DNA from: Rikenellaceae bacterium
GTDB lineage: Bacteria; Bacteroidota; Bacteroidia; Bacteroidales; Rikenellaceae
Assembly (NCBI GenBank): GCA_017463585.1
Contig: JAFTOX010000025.1
Coordinates: forward strand, 1 to 35,295
Reading direction: 5' to 3'
Length of the DNA stretch: 35,295 nt
Positions 1 through 6,266 of the stretch are shown in pieces. A model generated the notes under the pieces. The model saw only the letters and a list, made by a program, of their open reading frames with translations. It was not told the DNA's origin and searched no databases. The first letter of the stretch is position 1. Each line of letters begins with the position of its first letter. Made by a program: the position numbers and the translations under genes.

Positions 1-901
1 CTGGAATAGCTTAATCGGTGGCAAGTCCACTCCCGCACAGCCTGGACGCATCGAGAAAATGGTGCAGTGCGCTATTGATATAGCCAACAACAACACTCAT
101 GGATACTCCCAAGCCGACCGCTGGGACGTGGACTATGACTGTTCGAGCATGATGTATATATGCGCTAACTATGCAGGGTATCCGATAGGCGTGGGGCGCG
201 ATACAACCCGATACACGGGAACCATGCGGGCAGACTTCACGGCTGCTGGCTTTACCGCCATTCCGTTCTCGCAGGTAGGACTAGGTGGCTTGAGGCGCGG
301 TGACATCCTGCTAAATGAAGTCCACCATACCGAGATGTGCATTGGTAGCGGGCAATTAGTCGGTGCACACTCGAATTGGGACGGAATACCAGGGGACAGC
401 AGCGGGCGCGAGATAAGTGTAGGCGCTGCATATAACTACCCGTGGGACTACGTACTGCGCCCACCTGCCGACCCGACACCAAAGAAGGAAGTGAACGACT
501 TGAAGCCAGTAGTAAACAGAGGCGGCAAAGTCTACCGTCTTTACAACAAGAAAACGGGCGCTCACATGCTCACGCTTGAAGCCAAGGAGCGCGACACGCT
601 CAAGAAGAACGGCTGGGTAGATGAAGGCGTGGCGTTTACTGCGCCCAAGGGCGGGGTAGTACCTGTCTATCGCTTGGCTAAAGGCAACGACCACGTATTC
701 ACGACATCGTACACGGAAGCATGCACCATCCAGAACAAAGGCTGGACGTATGAGGGCGTACCGTTCTTCGGCAAGGAAAGCGGCAAGGCAGTCTATCGCC
801 TGTTCAAGAAAACCCACCACTACACAGCCGACGCTAAAGAGAATGACGAGCTTGTTAAAAAGCACGGCTGGAAGTCCGAGGGAACAGGATGGTATGTCTA
901 A
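1..901 (+). CDS. Endolysin, NlpC/P60-like peptidase with three DUF5648 repeats (5' partial)
   Basis: The reading frame is open from base 2, so the true start lies off the left edge; the first ATG is at 59. Counting from that Met, the DYDCSS motif carries the likely catalytic Cys28, and NEVHHTEM near residue 90 carries the His, as in NlpC/P60 peptidoglycan endopeptidases of phage lysins. From about residue 155 to the end there are three roughly 40-residue repeats starting VYRLYNKKTGAHM, PVYRLAKGNDHVF and AVYRLFKKTHHYT. These match the DUF5648 cell-wall-binding-type repeat of Gram-positive exoproteins. The GH25 domain at the right end of the window is on the same strand and also incomplete. The two are probably parts of one bifunctional lysin or two adjacent lysins on a circular genome, although a direct join of the two ends does not keep the frame. 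The role, cleaving the host wall at lysis, is inferred from the family. Confidence 0.85.
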   Translation, partial: WNSLIGGKSTPAQPGRIEKMVQCAIDIANNNTHGYSQADRWDVDYDCSSMMYICANYAGYPIGVGRDTTRYTGTMRADFTAAGFTAIPFSQVGLGGLRRGDILLNEVHHTEMCIGSGQLVGAHSNWDGIPGDSSGREISVGAAYNYPWDYVLRPPADPTPKKEVNDLKPVVNRGGKVYRLYNKKTGAHMLTLEAKERDTLKKNGWVDEGVAFTAPKGGVVPVYRLAKGNDHVFTTSYTEACTIQNKGWTYEGVPFFGKESGKAVYRLFKKTHHYTADAKENDELVKKHGWKSEGTGWYV

Positions 902-987
902 TGGAAGTGTTTCAATGGACGTGCGCTGTCTTTGTTGTCTTAATCGTGTTCTGGTTTCTGTTTATCGTGCCGCTCGATTTTAAGTAA
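901..987 (+). CDS. 28-aa single-span membrane peptide
   Basis: The ATG overlaps the stop codon of the lysin (TAATG), a coupling arrangement this genome uses repeatedly. The 28-residue product is almost entirely one hydrophobic segment (MEVFQWTCAVFVVLIVFWF...) ending in LDFK. A tiny membrane peptide directly downstream of an endolysin suggests a role in lysis, such as an accessory holin, antiholin or release factor, but no family was recognised. It is followed 9 nt later by the strong ribosome binding site of the next gene. It is short enough to be chance; the coupled start and clean membrane profile are the arguments for it. Confidence 0.5.
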   Translation: MEVFQWTCAVFVVLIVFWFLFIVPLDFK

Positions 988-996
988 GGGGGAAAG

Positions 997-1305
997 ATGA
1001 TTCGTGGAACAACACCTACGTTCTCGTTTGAGGTCGATATAGATCTCACCGACTGGGATACGTATGTAACTATCAAGCAACGCAAAGTGCTTATAACACA
1101 CCGTGAGCCTGAAATCACGCCAACCGAGGATGGATGCATTGCGTCGATAACGCTTACGCAAGCAGAAACGCTACAGCTTTCACCTGGCAAGGCGCAAGCG
1201 CAGATACGCCTAGTTGATGCAAACGGCGTGGCTACGTCAACTGACATATTCGATTTCTCCGTGAGCGATATCTTGCTTGAGGGCGAGATTCCGCAGGAGG
1301 TGTAG
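997..1305 (+). CDS. Small baseplate/tail protein (BppU N-domain-like)
   Basis: 102 residues, beginning MIRGTTPTFSFEVDIDLTDW, with a ribosome binding site (AAGGGGGAAAG) just upstream. Proteins with this opening and this beta-rich pattern (YVTIKQ, SITLTQAETL, QIRLVDANGVA) are common in siphophages of Gram-positive gut bacteria, next to receptor-binding genes, and resemble the N-terminal module of upper baseplate proteins. It starts a four-gene group (997-3153) that lies beyond the lysis genes and before attP, a usual site for host-range genes. The function is inferred from position and style; no catalytic motif is visible. Confidence 0.6.
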   Translation: MIRGTTPTFSFEVDIDLTDWDTYVTIKQRKVLITHREPEITPTEDGCIASITLTQAETLQLSPGKAQAQIRLVDANGVATSTDIFDFSVSDILLEGEIPQEV

Positions 1306-1307
1306 CG

Positions 1308-1574
1308 ATGGATTGCAAGTGTGTACATGCGAAGGTTTCTGTTTCGGGGGACATTAAGGCGCGGCTTAGCTGCAATTGCAGTGAACATGCCCGCGTGTCC
1401 ATCGGTACGGTAACCATCAGGGATGGAACCAACGATTACGAGAAACTTGTCCACAAGCCTTCGATTGAAGGTGTGGAACTAGTAGGGGATAGAACGCTCG
1501 AAGAGTTCGGCGAGACGCCTATGAGCAACTTGGAAATCAAGAACATATTCGACCGAGTATTCAAGGAGGAATAA
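1308..1574 (+). CDS. Small tail/baseplate-associated protein
   Basis: 88 residues, 2 nt after the previous stop, with GGAGGTGTAGCG as ribosome binding site inside the upstream gene end. The N-terminus has CKC and CNC pairs (C3, C5, C22, C24), which could bind metal. The C-terminal half (LVHKPSIEGVELVGDRTLEEFG...MSNLEIKNIFDRVF) resembles the 'KPSINGVEL.G' segment of many siphophage fibre-adaptor proteins. The ending LEIKNIFDRVF is echoed by the end of the next gene (TNAEIDTVFNQVF), suggesting the two arose by duplication or share a docking element. Exact role unknown. Confidence 0.55.
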   Translation: MDCKCVHAKVSVSGDIKARLSCNCSEHARVSIGTVTIRDGTNDYEKLVHKPSIEGVELVGDRTLEEFGETPMSNLEIKNIFDRVFKEE

Positions 1575-1576
1575 CC

Positions 1577-2077
1577 ATGCCTAACACATACAACCGACTG
1601 GACGAAAACGGTCTGCTCTACCTGCTTACGCTGCTTGAGCCTGTGATTACAGCAGCAGGCGAGGAGAACGTCATCGAGACCGTCCAAAGGAACGGTGTCG
1701 CCCTGACAGTAAACAACAAGACTGTGAACATCGAAGTGCCCACCGATGCCGATATTCAGAGCCTTATCACGGCTTATGGCTACCAGACTGCATCAGACGT
1801 GGACGATGCCATCACCGATGCACTTGCTGGCATTACGGGTATCGAGTTTGAAATCGTACAGGAACTTCCCGCTACAGGCGAGACGGGTACTATCTATCTG
1901 CTGTCCAACAGCGGTGCTTCCCCGAATGTTTACGACGAATACATCTATGTAAACGATGCATTCGAAAAGATTGGCACAACCGAGGTGGACTTGTCGGGTT
2001 ACGTACAGGCAAGCGAGATGCATGCACTCACTAACGCAGAGATTGATACCGTGTTCAATCAGGTATTTGGAAGCTAA
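1577..2077 (+). CDS. Tail fibre/baseplate protein
   Basis: 166 residues; ATG preceded by AAGGAGGAATAACC. It contains the segment ELPATGETGTIYLLSN...NVYDEYIYVNDAFEKIGTTEVDLSGYV, a beta-rich block widespread in phage tail and receptor-binding proteins of Firmicutes and Actinobacteria, and ends with a helix like that of the preceding protein. It is tightly packed between genes (2-nt gaps), so it is co-transcribed with the putative receptor-binding protein that follows. Likely an adaptor or shaft component; inferred. Confidence 0.6.
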   Translation: MPNTYNRLDENGLLYLLTLLEPVITAAGEENVIETVQRNGVALTVNNKTVNIEVPTDADIQSLITAYGYQTASDVDDAITDALAGITGIEFEIVQELPATGETGTIYLLSNSGASPNVYDEYIYVNDAFEKIGTTEVDLSGYVQASEMHALTNAEIDTVFNQVFGS

Positions 2078-2079
2078 TC

Positions 2080-3153
2080 ATGGCTATTGAATACGAGACC
2101 TTCAAAGACGGTGGGCTGAAGTACGCCTTGTTGAAACTCAAAGCCGAGTTAACATCGCTGCTGGCAGGAAAGACCAACACTACTGACCAGGCCACGGACA
2201 GCACGCTAGGCTTGGTAAAGCTCAATCCCGCAGAATCCGTAGATACCAACGCCAACGGCCAACTCACCGTGGGCGGCAGGCTTGGGCAATTCCCAGGCGG
2301 CGGCTTGTATTATCCCCCAGCGGCTAGTCCTGAATACATGGGCGCTAACGACCTGCTCATCAGCGAAGCGACCGACCTTCGCGTGGAGAACGTTCGCGTG
2401 TTCGCCCTGTTTGGCGGCGTCGGCATCACGCTTAAAAAAAGCGCGGCAGCAGGCGCGACGACCTACGAAGTGAGCAACACCTTCGCGAACCGTTTCCTGG
2501 CGGCTTGTTGTCTGAACGGATACGCCACCCTGAACCAGCAGACGGCGGAGACCAACATCGTCAAGGTCACGTCCGTCAAGTTCGCCAACGGCAACGACAT
2601 ATCCGTCTACAGCGGAGCGACCGAGAGCAACAACAACATCATCATCACCACGGACGCAAGCGCCAACCCTGACGCAACAACTACATCCATTCGTGTGTAC
2701 GGCTCCATGTCGTTCGACACCACCGCTCAGATAGGCCAAGGCGTTGGCACGGGCGGAGTCACGGGTCAGGGCAAGCTGTTAGCATTAGGCCAGGGCATAT
2801 GCTCGTTGATGGGCAATTCGCTGCTCGTCGGTAACGGCATGTACAACACCCAGAACCGTGTCGGCATGATTGGCTTCCAGCACATCAACACCCAGCAGGG
2901 CGCGTTCCTGGCAGGTCAGGGACATGACACAACAAACGGCAAGATTTCTGTTGCAGCTTTGGGTCAATGGTCGGACATTGGAGCAAACACGGCATTCGCC
3001 GTTGGCAATGGCAAAACCAACACCAACCGCAGCAACATCTTCGAAGTCACGGACGATTCAGGGCAGACTGGACTTGTACTCAAAAGCCCCAACGGCACGC
3101 GCTGGAAGGTAGCCGTGGACGATTCGGGAAATCTTACGACAGCAGCACTTTAA
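2080..3153 (+). CDS. Putative receptor-binding tail fibre tip
   Basis: 357 residues. A short helical N-terminus (residues 1-35) is followed by a glycine- and asparagine-rich beta region with short repeats of the type GQGxxx and GNGMYNTQNRVG at about residues 215-330, like beta-helical or head-repeat tips. The ending NIFEVTDDSGQTGLVLKSPN...VDDSGNLTT is typical of receptor-binding proteins of siphophages. It is the last gene before attP. The GTGGAC hexamer that is dense elsewhere is absent from most of this gene, which fits recent exchange of the module. Role inferred: host surface recognition. Confidence 0.65.
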   Translation: MAIEYETFKDGGLKYALLKLKAELTSLLAGKTNTTDQATDSTLGLVKLNPAESVDTNANGQLTVGGRLGQFPGGGLYYPPAASPEYMGANDLLISEATDLRVENVRVFALFGGVGITLKKSAAAGATTYEVSNTFANRFLAACCLNGYATLNQQTAETNIVKVTSVKFANGNDISVYSGATESNNNIIITTDASANPDATTTSIRVYGSMSFDTTAQIGQGVGTGGVTGQGKLLALGQGICSLMGNSLLVGNGMYNTQNRVGMIGFQHINTQQGAFLAGQGHDTTNGKISVAALGQWSDIGANTAFAVGNGKTNTNRSNIFEVTDDSGQTGLVLKSPNGTRWKVAVDDSGNLTTAAL

Positions 3154-3185
3154 GATGATTTATTTATTCTCAAATATGATAACGA

Positions 3186-3207
3186 GGTGTACATTCGGGT
3201 GTACATT
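3186..3207 (+). repeat. Integrase arm-type site pair, left (GGTGTACATT x2)
   Basis: GGTGTACATT occurs at 3186-3195 and 3198-3207, start-to-start 12 bp. An equal pair, with the same 12-bp spacing and orientation, lies on the other side of the core at 3414-3435. Paired direct repeats flanking the core are the layout of arm-type sites bound by the N-terminal domain of lambda-like integrases. Confidence 0.65.
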
Positions 3208-3310
3208 GCATTTCAAATTGTATTTTGCCCAAACCCCTGAACTGGTAAAACCCCAGGTCAGAGGCTTGCGTGTGTAACAAAGTGTTTTTATGTATGCCGA
3301 ATGATTGCGG

Positions 3311-3355
3311 TTCACACGGAAGAGGTCACTGGTTCAATCCCAGTAACGCCCACCA
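3311..3355 (+). other. attP core: 3' part of a tRNA-Val(CAC)
   Basis: The segment reads as the tRNA part from the anticodon loop to CCA: loop TTCACAC (anticodon CAC), stem GGAAG, variable AGGTC, T-arm ACTGG-TTCAATC-CCAGT (perfect 5-bp stem), acceptor AACGCCC, A, CCA. The preceding bases TGCGG cannot pair with GGAAG and no 5' half is present, so this is a fragment and not a gene. Tyrosine integrases commonly use such tRNA 3' segments to restore the tRNA upon integration. The expected attB is a chromosomal tRNA-Val(CAC) gene. Confidence 0.8.
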
Positions 3356-3413
3356 CGTTTGCGCAGGTCAGAGCATGAATTTGTTCTGGCCTGTTTTTCT
3401 TCCAGGCAAAAAA

Positions 3414-3435
3414 GGTGTACATCAGGGTGTACATT
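3414..3435 (+). repeat. Integrase arm-type site pair, right (GGTGTACAT x2)
   Basis: GGTGTACAT at 3414-3422 and GGTGTACATT at 3426-3435, 12 bp start to start, identical in spacing to the pair left of the core. The second copy lies inside the 3' end of the integrase gene and encodes its last residues (CTP), so coding and binding functions overlap. Confidence 0.65.
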
Positions 3436-4501
3436 TCCGCGCTTTTGCGAGTGCATCCACGGCTTCTTTAAGGTCGTCGTTTTGCACGTGAGTGTAGATT
3501 TTCATGGTTACATTGATAGAAGAATGCCCTGCAAGGCGCTGCATAACAGATGGGTGGACACCTGCCTGCGCGAGGTTGGTGAGGTATGTGTGGCGCAGTT
3601 CGTGAAGCGTCCAGCCTTCTAGTCCGTAATCGGCGCGATGGCGCTGCCACCACAGGCGCATTGTGTTGTAAGTGAGCGGTCTGCCATCAGAAGTTGCACA
3701 CATTCTGGTAGTGGGCATAACATGCGCCCCGACGCTGGCAAGCGCATTTTCAACACATTTTTTTCGCGCCGACAAAAACTCATAGGTTTCTTCATCGAGT
3801 GGCACGACTCGCACGCCTGCTGCCGTCTTTGTCACCTCGCGACGGATGGATATGCCATCGTCCACATCTCTCCATTCAATCCCCAAAACCTCGACAGCAC
3901 GCATTCCTGTGCGCAGCATCATCGAAGCGGTGAACTGGCGCGCATCGTCCACCTCTAGCGCATCGAGAAGTGTTTGCGCCTGCGAGGGGCTTAAAGCCTT
4001 TTTAGGACGCGTATCCCTTTGCGGTGGAGTAATCGCATCACATGGGTTAGATACCATCCGAGAATCGCTTACAGCAGCCTTAAACGTGCGATGAAGCGTG
4101 TTGTGATAGGTACGAAGCGTGGTGCCGCTGCATCCACGATCCTTTATCGTGCCGTATGCGTCCACGAGGTCTTGCGGCGTGATATCTGCGATGTTTTCGG
4201 GCAGAAGCGGTAGAACCGCATTGAATATCCAAAGGTATTTGTCGTGCGTGGTTTTGGTTATTGCACCAGAACGGTAGCGCCCATCGTTCCAGCGGCTAGC
4301 ATAGCCGAAAAAGGTATCCTCGATAAGTTGTGGAGCGTTTGCAATTTCTGTTTCAAACTCGCGCAAAGCAGCGTTTGCTTCACGCTTGCCGCCATCGAAA
4401 CGCTTAGAATAGTTGCGCCTGCTGCCCCTACTGCCAACCGACACGCGCAGCTTCCACTTGCTACAGCGCCCACCTTCGAGTGGTTCGAGCCATGCACTCA
4501 T
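3422..4501 (-). CDS. int: Tyrosine recombinase integrase
   Basis: 359 residues, the usual size for a temperate-phage integrase. Residues 1-55 form an AP2-like arm-binding domain (KWKLRVSVGSRGSRRNYSKRF). Residues about 60-150 are the SAM-like core-binding domain (TFFGYASRWN...). The catalytic domain carries Arg201 in TGMRAVE, a Lys near 225, His300-x-x-Arg303 in HELRH, His326 in LAGHSS and nucleophile Tyr336 in KIYTHV. All five key residues are intact. The ATG overlaps the repressor stop codon (ATGA), so integrase is translated from the repressor mRNA, linking lysogeny maintenance with integration. It ends next to its attP. It should catalyse integration into, and with an excisionase excision from, a tRNA-Val gene. 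Confidence 0.97.
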   Translation of the reverse strand: MSAWLEPLEGGRCSKWKLRVSVGSRGSRRNYSKRFDGGKREANAALREFETEIANAPQLIEDTFFGYASRWNDGRYRSGAITKTTHDKYLWIFNAVLPLLPENIADITPQDLVDAYGTIKDRGCSGTTLRTYHNTLHRTFKAAVSDSRMVSNPCDAITPPQRDTRPKKALSPSQAQTLLDALEVDDARQFTASMMLRTGMRAVEVLGIEWRDVDDGISIRREVTKTAAGVRVVPLDEETYEFLSARKKCVENALASVGAHVMPTTRMCATSDGRPLTYNTMRLWWQRHRADYGLEGWTLHELRHTYLTNLAQAGVHPSVMQRLAGHSSINVTMKIYTHVQNDDLKEAVDALAKARKCTP

Positions 4502-4845
4502 GCTATGCCCACAGCGTCCGTATGTCCACTGTTTAAGGCTTGGCCGCTGTTGCGGCCTACTCGTGCGGTGTGGAGGATGAGGTCTTTGCTGGCTTTCGGG
4601 GCTTCTCGGTAGCAGTTAACAAGTTCGGTTTCTTCGGCGGTGGCATTCTCGACCCATTCTCTTCCTGCGAGTTCGTCTAGTGTGCATTCGAGTACGTCTG
4701 CGATGGAGCAGGCATCTTCGAGCGGAAGGGAAGTTTCACCACGTTCCCAAGCACCTACAATTCTCGGAGTTGAGAAGATGGCATCTGCCAAATCTTCCTG
4801 GCGCATTCCTCTTGATTTACGTAGTTCTTTTAGCTTCAAATTCAT
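4498..4845 (-). CDS. XRE-family lysogeny repressor (CI-like)
   Basis: 115 residues from the ATG at 4845. An upstream in-frame ATG at 4863 is less likely because the Shine-Dalgarno AAGGGGGT lies between the two, 7 nt before 4845. Residues 1-60 are a helix-turn-helix of the Cro/CI type (LKELRKSRGMRQEDLADAIFSTPRIVGAWERGE). The C-terminal half is short and helical, without the S24 peptidase motif, so induction would not be by LexA-like self-cleavage. It faces a rightward Cro-like gene across a region with three operator-like sites, the standard arrangement of a lysogeny switch, and is translationally coupled to integrase. Confidence 0.85.
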   Translation of the reverse strand: MNLKLKELRKSRGMRQEDLADAIFSTPRIVGAWERGETSLPLEDACSIADVLECTLDELAGREWVENATAEETELVNCYREAPKASKDLILHTARVGRNSGQALNSGHTDAVGIA

Positions 4846-4892
4846 AATTCGTACCCCCTTCATACGGAGTTTATAACCGAAAGGTCAGAAAT

Positions 4893-4969
4893 TCTACGAT
4901 TTTGGAATATATTACTTGACAATCTACCATAATGGAATATAGTAGGTTCTAATCTACGAGATTGGTAGA
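4893..4969. promoter_or_regulatory. Three phased 17-bp operators of the lysogeny switch
   Basis: Near-palindromes related to TCTACCANNNTGGTAGA lie at 4893-4909 (TCTACGATTTTGGAATA), 4923-4939 (TCTACCATAATGGAATA) and 4953-4969 (TCTACGAGATTGGTAGA). The starts are exactly 30 bp apart, close to three helical turns, which would place bound dimers on the same DNA face. The third site has perfect 5-bp arms (TCTAC/GTAGA). Bound protein is probably the XRE repressor, the Cro-like protein, or both. Confidence 0.75.
4916..4943 (+). promoter_or_regulatory. Rightward early promoter (PR-like)
   Basis: A consensus -35 TTGACA at 4916-4921 and -10 TATAGT at 4938-4943 are 16 bp apart. The middle operator (4923-4939) fills the spacer, so repressor binding would block RNA polymerase. 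It points to the Cro-like gene and replication genes. On the opposite strand a TATAAA (complement of 4870-4875) could be the -10 of the repressor promoter, but its -35 is poor. Confidence 0.7.
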
Positions 4970-4999
4970 TAAATTGGAAGGGAACCCTCCCAATTCTAG

Positions 5000-5029
5000 T
5001 GCAGGTCTTGACTAGCGCCAAGCCCTGCA
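5000..5029 (+). other. Leader hairpin in the early transcript
   Basis: TGCAGG (5000-5005) pairs with CCTGCA (5024-5029), and CTTG (5007-5010) with CAAG (5019-5022), around an 8-nt loop, with one T/C mismatch between the stems. A second hairpin with one mismatch lies at about 4973-4994 (ATTGGAAGGG/CCCTCCCAAT). Neither is followed by a T run. They sit between the early promoter and the first coding region and could affect translation or antitermination; role unknown. Confidence 0.4.
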
Positions 5030-5048
5030 CAAGGGAGAGAAATGAACC

Positions 5049-5240
5049 TTGATAGCTGAATACCTGATCCTCAAAACGTTGGCCAATGGAATCAGTGCTC
5101 CTTTCGCCGCGGTTGACAAGGACAAATGGATTATAGGGCAAGGGGACAGCCCCGAGGGCAGGTATTCAGCAAGTACAAGCAACCGCAACAGCGGAAGCAG
5201 GAAGGAGGTGGACACATGGCATACGACCGCGAAGCAGTAG
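5049..5240 (+). CDS. Possible small early protein (TTG start)
   Basis: A 63-residue frame starting at TTG 5049 (IAEYLILKTLANGISAPFAA...), 11 nt after AAGGGAG. An ATG at 5042 in another frame, 4 nt from the same Shine-Dalgarno, gives only a 5-residue peptide whose stop overlaps this start, which could act as a leader. The frame overlaps the first 25 nt of the Cro-like gene. No family recognised. Kept at low confidence because the 186 nt between the leader hairpin and the Cro gene would otherwise be unexplained. Confidence 0.3.
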   Translation: MIAEYLILKTLANGISAPFAAVDKDKWIIGQGDSPEGRYSASTSNRNSGSRKEVDTWHTTAKQ

Positions 5241-5434
5241 GACGAAGGCTTAAAAGCGGAATAATTGACAAAGGTTATTCGCTTGAAGAGTTCGCCGAGG
5301 CACTAGGAGTTTCCCGCCAAACGCTCTACGAGTGGTTCAACGGCAACACGGGCATGAGTTTTGAGTACGCAGTGAAGGCGTGCGACTTGCTCGACTGGCC
5401 AGTGGACAGGCTGGCAGTGCGTGAGACCGCGTGA
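5216..5434 (+). CDS. Cro-like XRE regulator
   Basis: 72 residues from the ATG at 5216, preceded by GGAAGGAGGTGGACAC, an excellent ribosome binding site; a longer reading from 5126 lacks one. The helix-turn-helix is KGYSLEEFAEALGVSRQTLYEWFNGNTGM (residues about 20-45). It is the first well-supported gene of the rightward early operon, opposite the repressor, as Cro proteins are. Probably represses the repressor promoter and tunes early transcription. Confidence 0.8.
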   Translation: MAYDREAVGRRLKSGIIDKGYSLEEFAEALGVSRQTLYEWFNGNTGMSFEYAVKACDLLDWPVDRLAVRETA

Positions 5435-5496
5435 GGCAACCCACTAACCACAAGGAAGAACGCGACTAACGCAGAAGAGAGACAACGAAGGAAGCG

Positions 5497-5679
5497 ATGG
5501 AAAGCAACAAGGTAACAGACGATACGACCAAGTTTGTCCACCTAATCGTGGCGTGTTCGGTGCTGGCGATTGTATCACTTGTGAACATGCTGGCTCTAAG
5601 AAGCATGCTCGTTGCAGTACCTGTTTTCGCTTTGTCTTCACTTCTCTTCGCTGCAACCGTTCTTGTCGTTCGTAACTAA
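5497..5679 (+). CDS. Small two-span membrane protein
   Basis: 60 residues, ATG preceded by GAAGGAAGCG. Two hydrophobic segments (about residues 13-33 and 38-57) separated by a short polar turn (ALRSM). Early-operon membrane peptides next to the immunity region are often superinfection-exclusion or prophage-conversion proteins, but this one matches no family I recognise. It is followed 13 nt later by the excisionase-like gene. Confidence 0.6.
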   Translation: MESNKVTDDTTKFVHLIVACSVLAIVSLVNMLALRSMLVAVPVFALSSLLFAATVLVVRN

Positions 5680-5692
5680 TGAAAGGAGAATC

Positions 5693-5890
5693 ATGTTATG
5701 CACTACACAAGAAGTAGCGGATGCCTTGCGGGTAACGCCTGCAACCATCTACCGCATGATGTCGGATGGGCGCATTCCACAAGACTACATCACAAAGATG
5801 GGCAAGGGTGGCAAGGAGTGGCGCTTCAATCTCGAAGGTATCGAGCGGCATCTTTTGGCGCAGTACGCAGATGTGCCACGCAACCCGTAA
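5693..5890 (+). CDS. Excisionase-like HTH_17 DNA-binding protein
   Basis: 65 residues from the ATG at 5693, which has GAAAGGAGAATC in front. Residues 5-50 (TTQEVADALRVTPATIYRMMSDGRIP...KEWRFNLEGIERHL) form the MerR-like winged helix of the helix-turn-helix_17/excisionase family. Such a protein close to the integrase in an early operon is most likely the recombination directionality factor. It could bind the CAGGTCAGAG repeats in attP; that link is a guess. It might instead be another early regulator. Confidence 0.75.
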   Translation: MLCTTQEVADALRVTPATIYRMMSDGRIPQDYITKMGKGGKEWRFNLEGIERHLLAQYADVPRNP

Positions 5891-5919
5891 AAAAGACGCC
5901 CTGGCAAGAAGCCAAGGCG
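5889..5919 (-). terminator. Leftward hairpin terminator
   Basis: Read on the minus strand: stem CGCCTTGGC / GCCAGGGCG with one mismatch, 5-nt loop, then TC and six T. No leftward gene was found upstream of it, so it may guard against antisense transcription into the excisionase and Cro genes. On the plus strand the T run is missing, so it should not stop the early operon. Confidence 0.4.
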
Positions 5920-6035
5920 CACACAAGCAAAGCAATTGTAGCACTAAAGGGCACGCCGAGCGACAACGACTGGGCGATTGTGCTGGCGTTCGCGCCGCTT
6001 CCGCTAGTGCCACTAGTCGAATGGGCGGTGAGAGC

Positions 6036-6266
6036 ATGGTTGTAAAAAGCGAGAGACTAAGCCTTACCAAGTATGAAGCGGAAAACCTGATACGCGAAGC
6101 GTGGACGGGTTCTATGTCGGTACCAGTAAGCGATCTAACGACCTTGCGCCTAATGGCTCGCGCACTAGGAGAGCGCACCTACAAAGAATGGTTTGCAGGA
6201 GTTGCCTGGTGGGCATTTGACTACGAAGGTGTCCACCTGTTCTGCCGCAGCGGGGAGGTGGCGTAA
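6036..6266 (+). CDS. Hypothetical early protein
   Basis: 76 residues from ATG 6036 (MVVKSERLSLTKYEAENLIREAW...), with GGGCGGTGAGAG upstream; ATG 6021 in the same frame is a possible alternative. It ends in GGGGAGGTGGCGTAA, which doubles as the ribosome binding site of the next gene. The sequence is mixed helical with an aromatic-rich end (KEWFAGVAWWAFDYEG). No domain recognised. Its place between excisionase and recombination ATPase suggests an early accessory function. Confidence 0.55.
   Translation: MVVKSERLSLTKYEAENLIREAWTGSMSVPVSDLTTLRLMARALGERTYKEWFAGVAWWAFDYEGVHLFCRSGEVA

Larger units (their letters stand above)
3154..3421. other. attP region between tail fibre and integrase
   Basis: This 268-bp gap has no credible gene. 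It contains the tRNA-like core (3311-3355), two pairs of GGTGTACAT repeats (one pair on each side), a second direct repeat CAGGTCAGAG at 3254-3263 and 3364-3373, and a 9-bp-arm hairpin at 3237-3261 with one mismatch. No run of T follows the hairpin, so I do not call it a terminator. The arrangement matches an integrase-binding attP with arm sites and possible excisionase sites; integrase 3' coding sequence overlaps the last arm site. Confidence 0.75.

Noticed and set aside
356..865. 169-codon minus-strand frame opposite the lysin
   Set aside because: The plus strand encodes a clear NlpC/P60-DUF5648 protein here; the minus frame has no domain or ribosome binding site.
912..1454. 180-codon minus-strand frame across the baseplate genes
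   Set aside because: It crosses three well-started plus-strand genes and has no start signals.
3237..3261. Hairpin after the fibre gene as late-operon terminator
   Set aside because: The stem is reasonable (8 of 9 pairs), but no T run follows on either strand. It may be part of attP architecture.
3311..3355. A functional tRNA-Val gene
   Set aside because: Only the anticodon loop to CCA is present. The 5' acceptor, D-arm and 5' anticodon stem are missing, so it is an att core.
4861..4863. ATG at 4863 as start of the repressor
   Set aside because: The Shine-Dalgarno AAGGGGGT lies downstream of it and 7 nt before ATG 4845, so 4845 is preferred.
5881..6045. Open plus-strand frame between the excisionase-like gene and 6036, with a hydrophobic end (DWAIVLAFAPLPLVPLVEWAVRAWL)
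   Set aside because: There is no usable start codon in this frame after 5890, and no slippery site joins it to the upstream gene. The hydrophobic end is intriguing but not enough.
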